Shown: positions 32,715 to 39,414 of the stretch, one piece after another
How positions within the stretch are numbered: position 1 is the first letter of the stretch
Layout: every line of letters begins with the position of its first letter
Source: Vibrio sp. FE10
GTDB taxonomy: Bacteria > Pseudomonadota > Gammaproteobacteria > Enterobacterales > Vibrionaceae
NCBI RefSeq assembly: GCF_030297155.1
Contig: NZ_AP028069.1
Span: 1-49,194, forward strand
Length of the DNA: 49,194 nt
Reading direction: 5' to 3'
Program-made: the position numbers and the translations under genes
Notes under the pieces: model-generated
What the model was told of the DNA's origin: nothing
The model's input: the letters and a program-made list of their open reading frames with translations, nothing else
The model's database searches: none

Positions 32715-32900
32715 TTATCCCTTTTGTTCGTTGTCTTTGTTTGGTAGGCCATTCACGGCGTCTAAGTCACGCTGTTCCCCTGCCTTTGCTATCCGTGATA
32801 ACTGGCGTTCGGACTTACCCCAACGTTTTGCGATTTCTTCAAACTTCCAACCTTTAGCGTTTGCTATAAGTTGAAACTCTGTAATATTTCTACCCGTCAT
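32715..32900 (-). CDS. Small helix-turn-helix regulator
   Basis: 61 residues. Residues 6-40 (ITEFQLIANAKGWKFEEIAKRWGKSERQLSRIAKAG) fit a helix-turn-helix; the rest is charged and probably disordered. Its start codon lies inside one copy (32893-32910) of a repeated motif, with a second copy 36 bp upstream (32929-32946), an arrangement typical of self-regulation. It heads the five-gene operon 32900-30400, so it likely controls it. Confidence 0.72.
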   Translation of the reverse strand: MTGRNITEFQLIANAKGWKFEEIAKRWGKSERQLSRIAKAGEQRDLDAVNGLPNKDNEQKG

Positions 32901-32946
32901 ATATGTCTAGTTTATTCCAATTTAATTACCTGTCAAATATGTCCAG
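32893..32946. promoter_or_regulatory. Two operator-like repeats at the HTH gene start
   Basis: CCCGTCATATATGTCTAG (32893-32910) and CCTGTCAAATATGTCCAG (32929-32946), 36 bp apart centre to centre. The same motif occurs at 33875-33892 (CCTGTCATATATGTCTAG) and partly at 34711-34726 (GGTGATATATGTCTGT, over the start codon of the CoiA/GIY-YIG gene). Four copies near starts or ends of cargo genes suggest one regulator binding all of them. Confidence 0.75.
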
Positions 32947-32950
32947 CTTA

Positions 32951-33694
32951 CTAATCACCAGTATTTCGATTCTCAGGAGCTAACAACGACTCAAAACGTT
33001 CTAAGTTTTTGATATTACACTCTTGATTGAATTTTTCTTCAAACCCTAATACTGTAATAAGCTCTCGTTTAGAAGTGGATAGTAAGTAAATAGCGTCCGT
33101 GTGCTCATTGAACATTTTTAGAAGAAACTCAATAGCATCAACTCGATTTCGAGTGGATCTACCTTTCCACGCTGGCTCATGATGGAATAAACGATTCCTG
33201 AACTTATTTAATGCTCCCATTTTCTGAAATAATGTATTGAGTTTAACTCTCTTCTCTCTAGCGTTCGGGAAACACTTATCCAACTGTGTTTGCCATAGGT
33301 TATGGTCTCTATTGCGAGGGTTGTTGTAGTCTCGGTGTAACATGTGAACCCAAAATCCGAACGGTAATCGAGAAACAAGATCGTTACTGGTATATCGAGC
33401 GCCTACATCCTTTAAACACTGGTGTTCTGCAAAATCGACTTGTTTTCGAGACTCTTGACTTAGAGGAATTCGCTTATACCATTCATCATCTTCAAAGCAT
33501 TCTGTTGCTGATTTATGGATTGAATTTCTCAACGTCACTTCAAGTAACTGAACTACTGAGAAAAACTGAGACATTATACTTTGCATCGCCATATAAACGG
33601 CTATCAACTCACTATCAGATTTACAGTCGAGCACCTGACGATAGGTCTCTAGTTTTTCTGTAGAAAGTCCTTGCTTGATCTCTTCCAAATCCAA
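32951..33694 (-). CDS. HEPN-domain Abi-like protein (AbiD/AbiF family)
   Basis: Start set at TTG 33694 (AGAGGG 8 bases upstream); a TTG at 33715 is possible but lacks a ribosome site. 247 residues. The family signs are SQFFSVVQLLEVTLRNSIH near 45-62, LPFGFWVHML near 115, and KFRNRLFHHEPAW with the HEPN Rx4H pair (R166, H171). The Abi_2 (AbiD/AbiF) family gives abortive infection of phage; HEPN proteins of this kind are usually RNases. It stands alone between the recombinase relic and the HTH operon, with a terminator-like hairpin (33815) upstream. Probably a phage-defence gene. Confidence 0.82.
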   Translation of the reverse strand: MDLEEIKQGLSTEKLETYRQVLDCKSDSELIAVYMAMQSIMSQFFSVVQLLEVTLRNSIHKSATECFEDDEWYKRIPLSQESRKQVDFAEHQCLKDVGARYTSNDLVSRLPFGFWVHMLHRDYNNPRNRDHNLWQTQLDKCFPNAREKRVKLNTLFQKMGALNKFRNRLFHHEPAWKGRSTRNRVDAIEFLLKMFNEHTDAIYLLSTSKRELITVLGFEEKFNQECNIKNLERFESLLAPENRNTGD

Positions 33695-33814
33695 ATTATT
33701 TGCCCTCTGTATCAAGGTTGTGTATTATTAGACACAACTGAGGTTAATCCTCTTGTTGTGATAGCCCTGTCCTCTTCCGCTGGAAACAGTATTGACAACA
33801 GGTAGCGAGTTTAA

Positions 33815-33838
33815 GAGCCACCCTTTCGAGGGTGGCTC
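33815..33838. terminator. Strong hairpin between the recombinase relic and the Abi-like gene
   Basis: GAGCCACCCT, loop TTCG, AGGGTGGCTC: a perfect 10-bp stem with a stable tetraloop. The T runs are short on both strands, so it may terminate partially. Confidence 0.65.
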
Positions 33839-33874
33839 ACTTGTTTGTAGCTAATAAAAGCACACTACATACAC

Positions 33875-33892
33875 CTGTCATATATGTCTAGC
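33875..33892. promoter_or_regulatory. Third operator-like repeat
   Basis: CCTGTCATATATGTCTAG, 17 of 18 bases as at 32893-32910. It overlaps the stop of the recombinase relic and lies about 180 bp before the Abi-like start codon. Confidence 0.7.
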
Positions 33893-34526
33893 ACATTTAA
33901 AAAGCCATATCTGCAATTGCTAGCATACTCACAGTATCTGTCTCTATAAGTCTTAACGTGGTTTCAAGAGTTTTATTGCCAAGCATCAAATGGATAGTAG
34001 GGACACCAACACCCTGACGTTTAAGCCTTACAGCAAATGTACGCCTCCCGCTTAGAATACTAGGCTGCTCTATACCTGAATCAGGTAACAGTCGTTTGAT
34101 ATGCTCATTTAGAGCATTGCAATGATAAGTTGTATTACCTTTTTCTGTAGTTCTACGCTTGATTTTAAAGTGGTCGCCATTGCTTCATTTGAAGAACGGC
34201 TCATCTTCATCAAAGCCGTTATATAGGTCGGAATGATCACCATCTTTTTTACGCTTCTCAATGTAGCTCTTGATTAGGTTTTGTAACTTAATGTTGGACA
34301 GGTAAAAGTCTCGGTTTACTTCGCCTTTGACAGTAAAGCACTTTGCCAGTTGTCCGTTCTTCTTAACAATATCTCGAACCTGTACGCGACAAATTTCTAA
34401 CGTACTCATGCCACTACCAAGAAAGAATCCCATTAAACAAGCGTTAAGCTCTGGCTCTGGTGTCTGGGTAATGACTTTAAAGACCCAAGTTTTGTCTTTC
34501 TCCTCGATGAGCGTTGGTAGTGCCAT
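33879..34526 (-). pseudogene. Tyrosine-recombinase-like gene with an in-frame stop, probably inactive
   Basis: Reading from ATG 34526 (MALPTLIEEKDK), the frame meets TGA at 34187-34185 after EDEPFFK and then continues in the same frame for 101 more codons to TGA 33879. The first part has LMGFFLGSGMSTLEICRVQVRDI, like box I of tyrosine recombinases; the second part has LSGRRTFAVRLKRQGVGVPTIHLMLGNKTLETTLRLIETD, like box II (HxLRHTFAT...LGHxxxxTTxxY). The box I arginine is methionine, the GH histidine is asparagine and the tyrosine position reads L/I. So the stop and lost catalytic residues agree: a decayed integrase, or a recombinase-derived DNA-binding protein that was later broken. Confidence 0.78.
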
Positions 34527-34718
34527 GTGTGTAATTTCCTGTTTTACATGAAGAAACACACACGCTAACAGTGAATAGTTGAGAAATCAGTGATCTAGGT
34601 ATTGGTGTTATTAGCTTTGGGGGAAAACGCGGCCATTAGAATAAAGGTCAAAATTTGCACACTTATTTGAACCCATATAAACTGCAATCAAACTAGGTTC
34701 AAAAAAGTATGGTGATAT

Positions 34719-35861
34719 ATGTCTGTATATTTAAGCCTTGGTAAAGATAAACAAGGCAACTTTCATCACATCGACTCGCAGAAATCAGGAAAAGGTAACT
34801 TGGCCTGTCCTTTCTGTCACTGTCCTTTAATCGCTGTAAAAGGCAAAACTAAGGCAGTTCACTTCCGACATGATGGTGAGACGTGCAATGAGTCTTTGAA
34901 TGAGATCCCGCAAATTCCCGCTTGGCATCACTTTCACCTCAACTATTCGCTAGAGATCATCGACGCTTTAAAGGACGGCTATCAAGCGGATAGCAAGTCG
35001 CCCAACGTATTTCAACACTGGAAGTCTGGGTTGCATCGCTTTACACGTACAGCCCAACGAGAACTGCTTAGCCGTGACGACTGGACAGATAACCTTATCT
35101 TCACCGATACCGCGAGAACTATCCTTGGTAGCTTGCCGCTACTTGGGTTTAGCCAGTGGATGCGTAACACCTTACAAATGCGCGTTCACACATTGCGCGA
35201 AGCCATTGAACAAGGGACTCAACATCGAGCATGGCTAGAAATAGAGGCGCACCGTCAGCAAGCCATTCTCAAAGCGTCACTGTATCTGTTTGAGTACCAA
35301 CTAGAGGATAACAGCGTTATTCACAAAGTTGGGAGAACATCGAGAGAGCCAGAACAACGCTTAAAAGAAACGGTACTCGATCTAGAAAAAGCCACAGGCA
35401 AAGCCGTGGTAAAAAGCACTATTTTGCGCAAAGTTGCGAATTGTGGTCACGTTGAAAAGTATGTTTTTCATCGTTACAACAATCGGTTAGCTAACATTGG
35501 CTCACACACGGAATACCTGGTGCTTGATGTTAAATCATTGAAGCGATTGAAAGCAGAATTTACCAAGCTGACGAACAACCTAGAATCCTTCAACAAAGCG
35601 GAACGATTTATTGTTACTGGACGATGGAAGTATGAAGAAAAACGCCTAGCAGCATCTAAACGAGGCATCGAGCTAACCCAACGCGAAAGCGGTAAGTTTG
35701 GACGACCTAAAGGAACTACAGTCAGCACTGACGACTTTCTGGTTAAGCACTCAGATATAGTCACTAGCTTAGAACGTGGGCGCTCTATCAACCAAACAGC
35801 CGAATTTACAGGTAAAGGACGTTCAACCGTGAAGCGCGTAAAAGCAGCCTTGAATAAATGA
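34719..35861 (+). CDS. CoiA-like zinc / GIY-YIG (T5orf172) / helix-turn-helix fusion protein
   Basis: 380 residues. N-terminal CPFCHCPLIAVKGKTKAVHFRHDG (about 30-54) is like the CoiA/competence-type zinc region. The middle (about 188-275: LYLFEYQLEDNSVIHKVGRTSREPEQRLKE) is a T5orf172/GIY-YIG-type nuclease domain. The end (about 325-380: SGKFGRPKGTTVSTDDFLV..GRSINQTAEFTGKGRSTVKRVKAAL) is a resolvase-type helix-turn-helix. This looks like a DNA-processing or defence nuclease with a DNA-binding tail; the exact role is unknown. It is transcribed alone, opposite to its neighbours, and its start codon lies in a copy of the operator-like repeat. A strong hairpin follows it. Confidence 0.8.
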   Translation: MSVYLSLGKDKQGNFHHIDSQKSGKGNLACPFCHCPLIAVKGKTKAVHFRHDGETCNESLNEIPQIPAWHHFHLNYSLEIIDALKDGYQADSKSPNVFQHWKSGLHRFTRTAQRELLSRDDWTDNLIFTDTARTILGSLPLLGFSQWMRNTLQMRVHTLREAIEQGTQHRAWLEIEAHRQQAILKASLYLFEYQLEDNSVIHKVGRTSREPEQRLKETVLDLEKATGKAVVKSTILRKVANCGHVEKYVFHRYNNRLANIGSHTEYLVLDVKSLKRLKAEFTKLTNNLESFNKAERFIVTGRWKYEEKRLAASKRGIELTQRESGKFGRPKGTTVSTDDFLVKHSDIVTSLERGRSINQTAEFTGKGRSTVKRVKAALNK

Positions 35862-35870
35862 GGGGAAAAC

Positions 35871-35893
35871 GGGCGCACCAAGGCGGTGCGCCC
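35871..35893 (+). terminator. Hairpin after the fusion gene
   Basis: GGGCGCACC, AAGGC, GGTGCGCCC: a perfect 9-bp GC-rich stem 9 bp after the stop. No T run follows, so it may act as a weak terminator or as 3'-end protection. Confidence 0.65.
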
Positions 35894-35994
35894 ATTGGGG
35901 CTACAACTCGAACGTGACCAACTCAAACCCCATGTCTTTCGCGTCATTAGCTAATATCAAAATCAGCTAATTACGATACAACATAGTGGAATGG

Positions 35995-36495
35995 TTAAGG
36001 TAATTGATGAGCAGTTGCTGTTAAAGATTCAATTTGAACTGTTTTACCTGAAATAGAAACGTCTTTGGTATAAAGACTTTCTGCTTTATCCCATTCTAAA
36101 AACGCCTGGTTAGCTATTGTTTGAATAGTAGCTAAATTCACATCGTATTCTTGCGTTAAACTCAAAGGAAACTTGAAATCATAACTGAGCCAGACGCCAT
36201 TTTGCTCGGGACGCAATACATTTTGCCAGGCAGAGTACTGGCTACCACAACTATCATATTCAAAATTGCAAATCTCAAAATCCTTACTTTCCGGTAATTG
36301 AGATAAATATAAGTAAACATCATAGTTTTGATATTCAGGCATAGCTTTAGTATTGCTAAAACTTAATACAACAACACTGTGTGCCCCTGCCTTGGTTCCA
36401 ATCTCAATATGATTTGTAATAGGTGGGATCGTTGCAGTGTTCGTACAACCCAATAGCACCACTGATATACCTGCTGCAAATAACTTTTTTTTCAT
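35995..36495 (-). CDS. Putative lipoprotein
   Basis: 166 residues with a type II signal: MKKKLFAAGISVVLLGC, lipobox LLGC with C17 as the lipidated residue. The mature part is mostly strand-like (HSVVVLSFSNTK, VYLYLSQLP, NGVWLSYDFKFPLSLTQEYDV), with CNFEYDSC as a likely disulfide. Not recognised. Lipoproteins on conjugative plasmids include TraT-type surface-exclusion proteins, but this is not TraT-like. It stands alone, facing the fusion gene. Confidence 0.72.
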   Translation of the reverse strand: MKKKLFAAGISVVLLGCTNTATIPPITNHIEIGTKAGAHSVVVLSFSNTKAMPEYQNYDVYLYLSQLPESKDFEICNFEYDSCGSQYSAWQNVLRPEQNGVWLSYDFKFPLSLTQEYDVNLATIQTIANQAFLEWDKAESLYTKDVSISGKTVQIESLTATAHQLP

Positions 36496-36607
36496 AAATA
36501 ACTCTCACTTCACTGGATATCCAACCAGTTTAATAATAATTACACCACTATACAATCAACATCCTCATCAATATTTAATGTGTCATTATTTATATAGGTT
36601 CATGCTG

Positions 36608-36631
36608 GCTGCTATATGCTTGCATGTAGAG
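36608..36631 (+). repeat. 24-bp repeat, copy 2 (other copy 8492-8515)
   Basis: Identical over 24 bases to 8492-8515 and followed after 11 bases by CCGACA. Here the downstream part also carries a direct repeat GTCAGTATGA / GTCAGTATCA (36631 and 36661) around GCCG...CGGC. Confidence 0.85.
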
Positions 36632-36639
36632 TCAGTATG

Positions 36640-37474
36640 AAGCCGACAGAGCGAAGCGGCGTCAGTATCACTAATCTAGAGAAAACTGATCATTTTGAGG
36701 ATTAAGGTCAAAAAACCAAGCGAAACAAAAGCCTGTTACAACTCGTTAACATTCGCCAAAATTCTGTAATTAACTTTCAAGCGGGAATTGGTGAGTATCG
36801 AGAGGGAAGTTGGGTGATTTCTGCCATTCCGTAGCGATTAGAGAATGAAGCCTGCAAAAATCACCCTAATTTGGCCTATTTAACATATTGTACACAATAC
36901 ACACCAACAATAACCGTGCGGTAAAAAAATATATAAGCGTCTTATTATTTTTTAATTGAACCGCTCGGCGCAATCCCGTAGCTGGCGCAGCCAGTCGAAG
37001 GGTGAGCAAGCGGAATATCACTAATCTTTCTCTATGGCACTGCCACTGTAAAGCTATTTTCTTATAGATCGATCAAGCAGAACATGCGTACATAACTGAC
37101 GGGCAACGCTTCGGCGTTGCTGTGTCGGATTTGTGTGATGGATAACTATTCGTTCGTTCCTCACGAAAGTTACCCACACTCAAATCAGGCGTGGCTGATC
37201 TTGTTAATTAATTCTTATATCTATTAATTCTTATGTTTTGGTTACAACTAAATCTTTAGGGTTCCCTATTATAGAATCTTTATGGATTCATACTTAATAA
37301 TCTGTAGGGGGTGGGTGAATCATGACTTTTTGATGACTTGTGTCATGAATTAGGAGAGTTTAGGGGAGGGGAATTGGTGTGTGGAATGAGGGTTGTGTGA
37401 CTTGTATCACATGCGTTTTATTAAGGATGTGGCGAGGCCTACCGAGCCAACGGTATAAGATTAATTCTGTATGC
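36640..37474. other. Long non-coding AT-rich region, candidate oriV
   Basis: More than 800 bp with no credible gene. Seen in it: TATCACTAATCT twice (36667 and 37016); a perfect 7-bp hairpin GCAACGC-TTCG-GCGTTGC (37103-37120); two near DnaA boxes, TTATCCATC (complement of 37138-37146) and TTACCCACA (37170-37178, one mismatch to TTATCCACA); ATTAATTCTTAT twice 16 bp apart (37207 and 37223) in very AT-rich DNA; TGAC-TTGT-GTCA near 37334; and a perfect CRP-type site. DnaA boxes next to AT-rich repeats are typical of a theta origin, but no iteron array was found. Confidence 0.5.
37396..37411. promoter_or_regulatory. CRP (cAMP receptor protein) consensus site
   Basis: TGTGACTTGTATCACA has the full TGTGA-N6-TCACA consensus. 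It lies 63 bp beyond the 3' end of the HTH gene at 37475 and in the candidate origin region, not near an obvious promoter. Confidence 0.75.
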
Positions 37475-37987
37475 TTATTCAGGTGGTGAGTAGTCTTCCC
37501 ATTCTGGTTGATAAGAACCAGGTGAGCTTGTTGTATGTGATTCTCTAAGTAATTGCTCTACATGCTCTACTCTTGAATTGATGTTTGCTTGTTGAGTTTG
37601 GTTTTCTTTCTTCTGCTTTCTCAAATTGCGGTTGAGCATTGCTTGGGCTTTGCTGTAGAAGAGGCCAAACTTCTCAAGGACAAATTCATATTTATTAGCT
37701 ATTTGTCGCGGTGCAGATTCGCCGTCAATTTGGATAAACTGAGGGGTAGAGATAAGTAAACCTAGCTCTTTTGCTTTCTTAATAAGAGTTGTGATGTGGT
37801 TGGGGCAATAGCCAGTTCTTTTGGATAGCTGCTGACGATTTGGGAATGCACATTGATTATGGACGTTAAAGAACGTCGCTATGCCAGCAAGTAAGTTTTT
37901 TACTTCTCGCGGAATAGACTCATTCATTAGAACTGCGTTTTCTAATTGATGATGATGAGTGAGGAGGTTTAGGTTATCTGTAGACAT
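37475..37987 (-). CDS. Helix-turn-helix protein, possible replication or copy-control protein
   Basis: Start set at ATG 37987 (GAGG 8 bases upstream); a GTG at 38005 is possible. 170 residues. About 27-85 (IPREVKNLLAGIATFFNVHNQCAFPNRQQLSKRTGYCPNHITTLIKKAKELGLL) is an HTH_36-type winged helix, a fold shared by several plasmid and phage replication initiators and regulators. The tail is polar (KQKKENQTQQANIN) and ends in an acidic PEWEDYSPPE. It is the only gene in the candidate origin region and no other rep gene was seen. Whether it initiates replication cannot be decided by eye. Confidence 0.68.
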   Translation of the reverse strand: MSTDNLNLLTHHHQLENAVLMNESIPREVKNLLAGIATFFNVHNQCAFPNRQQLSKRTGYCPNHITTLIKKAKELGLLISTPQFIQIDGESAPRQIANKYEFVLEKFGLFYSKAQAMLNRNLRKQKKENQTQQANINSRVEHVEQLLRESHTTSSPGSYQPEWEDYSPPE

Positions 37988-38217
37988 AAGACAAGCCTCT
38001 ATCACAGCTATTCAATGTCATAATACTTGGGCATTGATTTGCTTTATAAAGATAGAAGAGTCTTGAGTGTTTAGAGGCTCTAGTAGAGCTCGGTGATATA
38101 GTTTTCATTTTTGATTCCGATAGATTTTTAGGTTTGTTTAGATTGAGAGTCCAAACAATGAATTTTTAATGTACATAAAATTTGTGAAAAGATCAAACAT
38201 CTTGAATTTTAGATACA

Positions 38218-38252
38218 AAAAAGCCGCTAGCTATCGGAACTAACGGCTTTTT
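38218..38252. terminator. Bidirectional terminator
   Basis: AAAAAGCCGCTAG and CTAACGGCTTTTT pair with one mismatch around CTATCGGAA. Runs of A and T on both sides allow termination either way; it would end the transcript of the 38627-38415 gene. Confidence 0.85.
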
Positions 38253-38308
38253 GCAAGTGCTATATAGTTAGTTTCTCAGGCTAACACACTCTAGATCTTA
38301 AAAAATAC

Positions 38309-38330
38309 ACTACATAGTAGACTATGTAGT
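38309..38330. promoter_or_regulatory. Perfect 10-bp inverted repeat plus extra half-site
   Basis: ACTACATAGT-AG-ACTATGTAGT, followed 5 bp later by another CTATGTA (38337). Looks like a binding site for a dimeric regulator. Confidence 0.7.
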
Positions 38331-38414
38331 AGCGTGCTATGTAATGCACTTTTACTTTAAGAACGTGCGAAGATGATAGCAACAATGCGTCATCTTGTAA
38401 AGTGTGATAGCGGT

Positions 38415-38627
38415 TTAAAGTGAATCAAAACTAAGTGGTTTTATATTAACTTTTTTGTTGGAAGGTTTGAAGATATCCCCAGTCTCTAAATCTATTTTAT
38501 AACCCTTTGTTATCCAACGACTGACTTCTGATGCACTTATGTGAGAGTTGTCTTTTAAGAATAGTTTTTGGTTCCCATGGGCGGAGCCATATCGACTATT
38601 TATGTATGTCAGAAAAGATATGTTCAC
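38415..38627 (-). CDS. Small DNA-binding regulator candidate
   Basis: 70 residues from GTG 38627. Residues 20-42 (KLFLKDNSHISASEVSRWITKGY) fit a helix-turn-helix; the tail KVNIKPLSFDSL is polar. It is divergent from the LuxR-type gene with about 160 bp between them, placing it where conjugation control genes usually lie. Its start region repeats CAGTGAAC/TAGTGAAC, possibly an autoregulatory operator. Not assigned to a named family. Confidence 0.62.
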   Translation of the reverse strand: MNISFLTYINSRYGSAHGNQKLFLKDNSHISASEVSRWITKGYKIDLETGDIFKPSNKKVNIKPLSFDSL

Positions 38628-38756
38628 TACTGTTCACTGTTTTATGGAAATCTAACTTGTTAGTTTACCACTTCTTATACCGCCAACAATAAACGCTCCG
38701 CCCTAAAACTTCTAATTAGTTCCCACATCACAAATTTTACATATTTGTATATTTAG

Positions 38757-38781
38757 CACTTTTGTATATTTTACAAAAGTG
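38757..38781. promoter_or_regulatory. Operator-like inverted repeat before the LuxR-type gene
   Basis: CACTTTTGTA-TATTT-TACAAAAGTG, perfect 10-bp arms, ending 6 bp before ATG 38788. A direct repeat TTTGTATATTT also stands at 38745 and 38761. The site would block or control expression of the divergent regulators. Confidence 0.75.
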
Positions 38782-38787
38782 TAAAAT

Positions 38788-39093
38788 ATGACATTCCTAA
38801 CACTAACAGCAAGTAGTTTCTGCTTTAAGCGTATGAATGATTTAAAAAATATTGGTAGGTTCAATTACCTGTTCCCTGAGCTTACTTGTAAGCAATACAA
38901 GGTATTGGAAATGTATGCCTCTGGTGCTCCCCAAAAACAGCTAAGTATTCAGCTTGGTATTTCAACTGACACTGTTAAAGAGCATCTGTCCTTGATTAAG
39001 AAGAAGTTGGGCTGCCAAAACACACTGGAAATACGTTACGTGTATTTAACCAGGGTTATGGCTGTTATAGCTGCGAAAGTGGCGAGTTTATGA
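38788..39093 (+). CDS. LuxR-type helix-turn-helix regulator, probable transfer activator
   Basis: 101 residues; ATG 38833 is an alternative start. The C-terminal 65 residues (ELTCKQYKVLEMYASGAPQKQLSIQLGISTDTVKEHLSLIKKKLGCQNTLEIRYVY) are a complete GerE/LuxR DNA-binding domain, with no receiver or sensor domain. In F the corresponding place directly before traY holds traJ, also a LuxR-like activator of the tra promoter. So this is the likely tra activator, though it has no full TraJ form. A C-run hairpin follows. Confidence 0.82.
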   Translation: MTFLTLTASSFCFKRMNDLKNIGRFNYLFPELTCKQYKVLEMYASGAPQKQLSIQLGISTDTVKEHLSLIKKKLGCQNTLEIRYVYLTRVMAVIAAKVASL

Positions 39094-39095
39094 GT

Positions 39096-39124
39096 GTTAC
39101 CCCCCCCCTTTTTTGGGGGGTAAC
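39096..39124. terminator. Hairpin with C/G arms after the LuxR-type gene
   Basis: GTTACCCCCC and GGGGGGTAAC form a 10-bp stem with the T6 run in the loop. It starts 2 bp after the LuxR gene stop. The T run lies in the loop, not after the stem, so classical termination is doubtful. Confidence 0.6.
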
Positions 39125-39160
39125 TAAACTTTATAAATTGCAATACCATGCAATCCAACG

Positions 39161-39200
39161 TGATTCATATCAGTTTGTATTACTTTGATCTGATTCATAT
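39161..39200 (+). promoter_or_regulatory. Direct repeats at the putative traY promoter
   Basis: TGATTCATAT occurs at 39161-39170 and 39191-39200, exactly 30 bp (about three helix turns) apart, 30-70 bp before traY. Spaced this way they can bind an activator on one DNA face; TraY or the LuxR-type protein are candidates. Confidence 0.65.
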
Positions 39201-39231
39201 GTAATTTGATTTATTTCATTATGGAAAATCT

Positions 39232-39414
39232 ATGAAAAATCAAGAAAAAGTAAGTATTACAGTTGTGCTTACAGGCGAGTCAGCCAAAAGATTTAAGATT
39301 GCTGTCGAGAAGTCTGGCCGCACGAATCGCTCAGAGGCTAGATTGCGGATGAAAGATCATTTAGAGCAATTTACAGAGATATCTTCGATAGGCTCTCGTG
39401 TAGAAAGAAAATAG
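39232..39414 (+). CDS. traY: TraY, relaxosome protein (single ribbon-helix-helix)
   Basis: 60 residues. VSITVVLTGESAKRFKIAVE is the strand plus first helix, and SGRTNRSEARLRMKDHLEQF is the second; this closely resembles the SGRSRSFEAVIRLKDHLHRY part of F TraY. F TraY is a fused double unit of about 131 residues; here there is a single unit, as in shorter TraY proteins. It should bind oriT and the tra promoter. GGAAAA precedes the ATG. First gene of the long tra operon. Confidence 0.85.
   Translation: MKNQEKVSITVVLTGESAKRFKIAVEKSGRTNRSEARLRMKDHLEQFTEISSIGSRVERK

Larger units (their letters stand above)
37988..38414. other. Intergenic region with terminator and operator-like repeats
   Basis: About 430 bp without a gene. 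It contains a terminator (38218-38252) and a cluster of TACATAG / CTATGTA motifs (38311, 38322, 38337). The promoter of the 37987 gene is expected at its left end. Confidence 0.55.

Noticed and set aside
34185..34187. In-frame TGA of the recombinase-like gene as a selenocysteine codon
   Set aside because: No selenocysteine insertion hairpin was apparent just after it, and the conserved catalytic residues are also lost, so decay is simpler.
39161..39176. TGATTCATATCA before traY as a CRP site
   Set aside because: It keeps only GTGA and TCA of the consensus and the second copy of the repeat lacks the right half; a plasmid regulator site is more likely.
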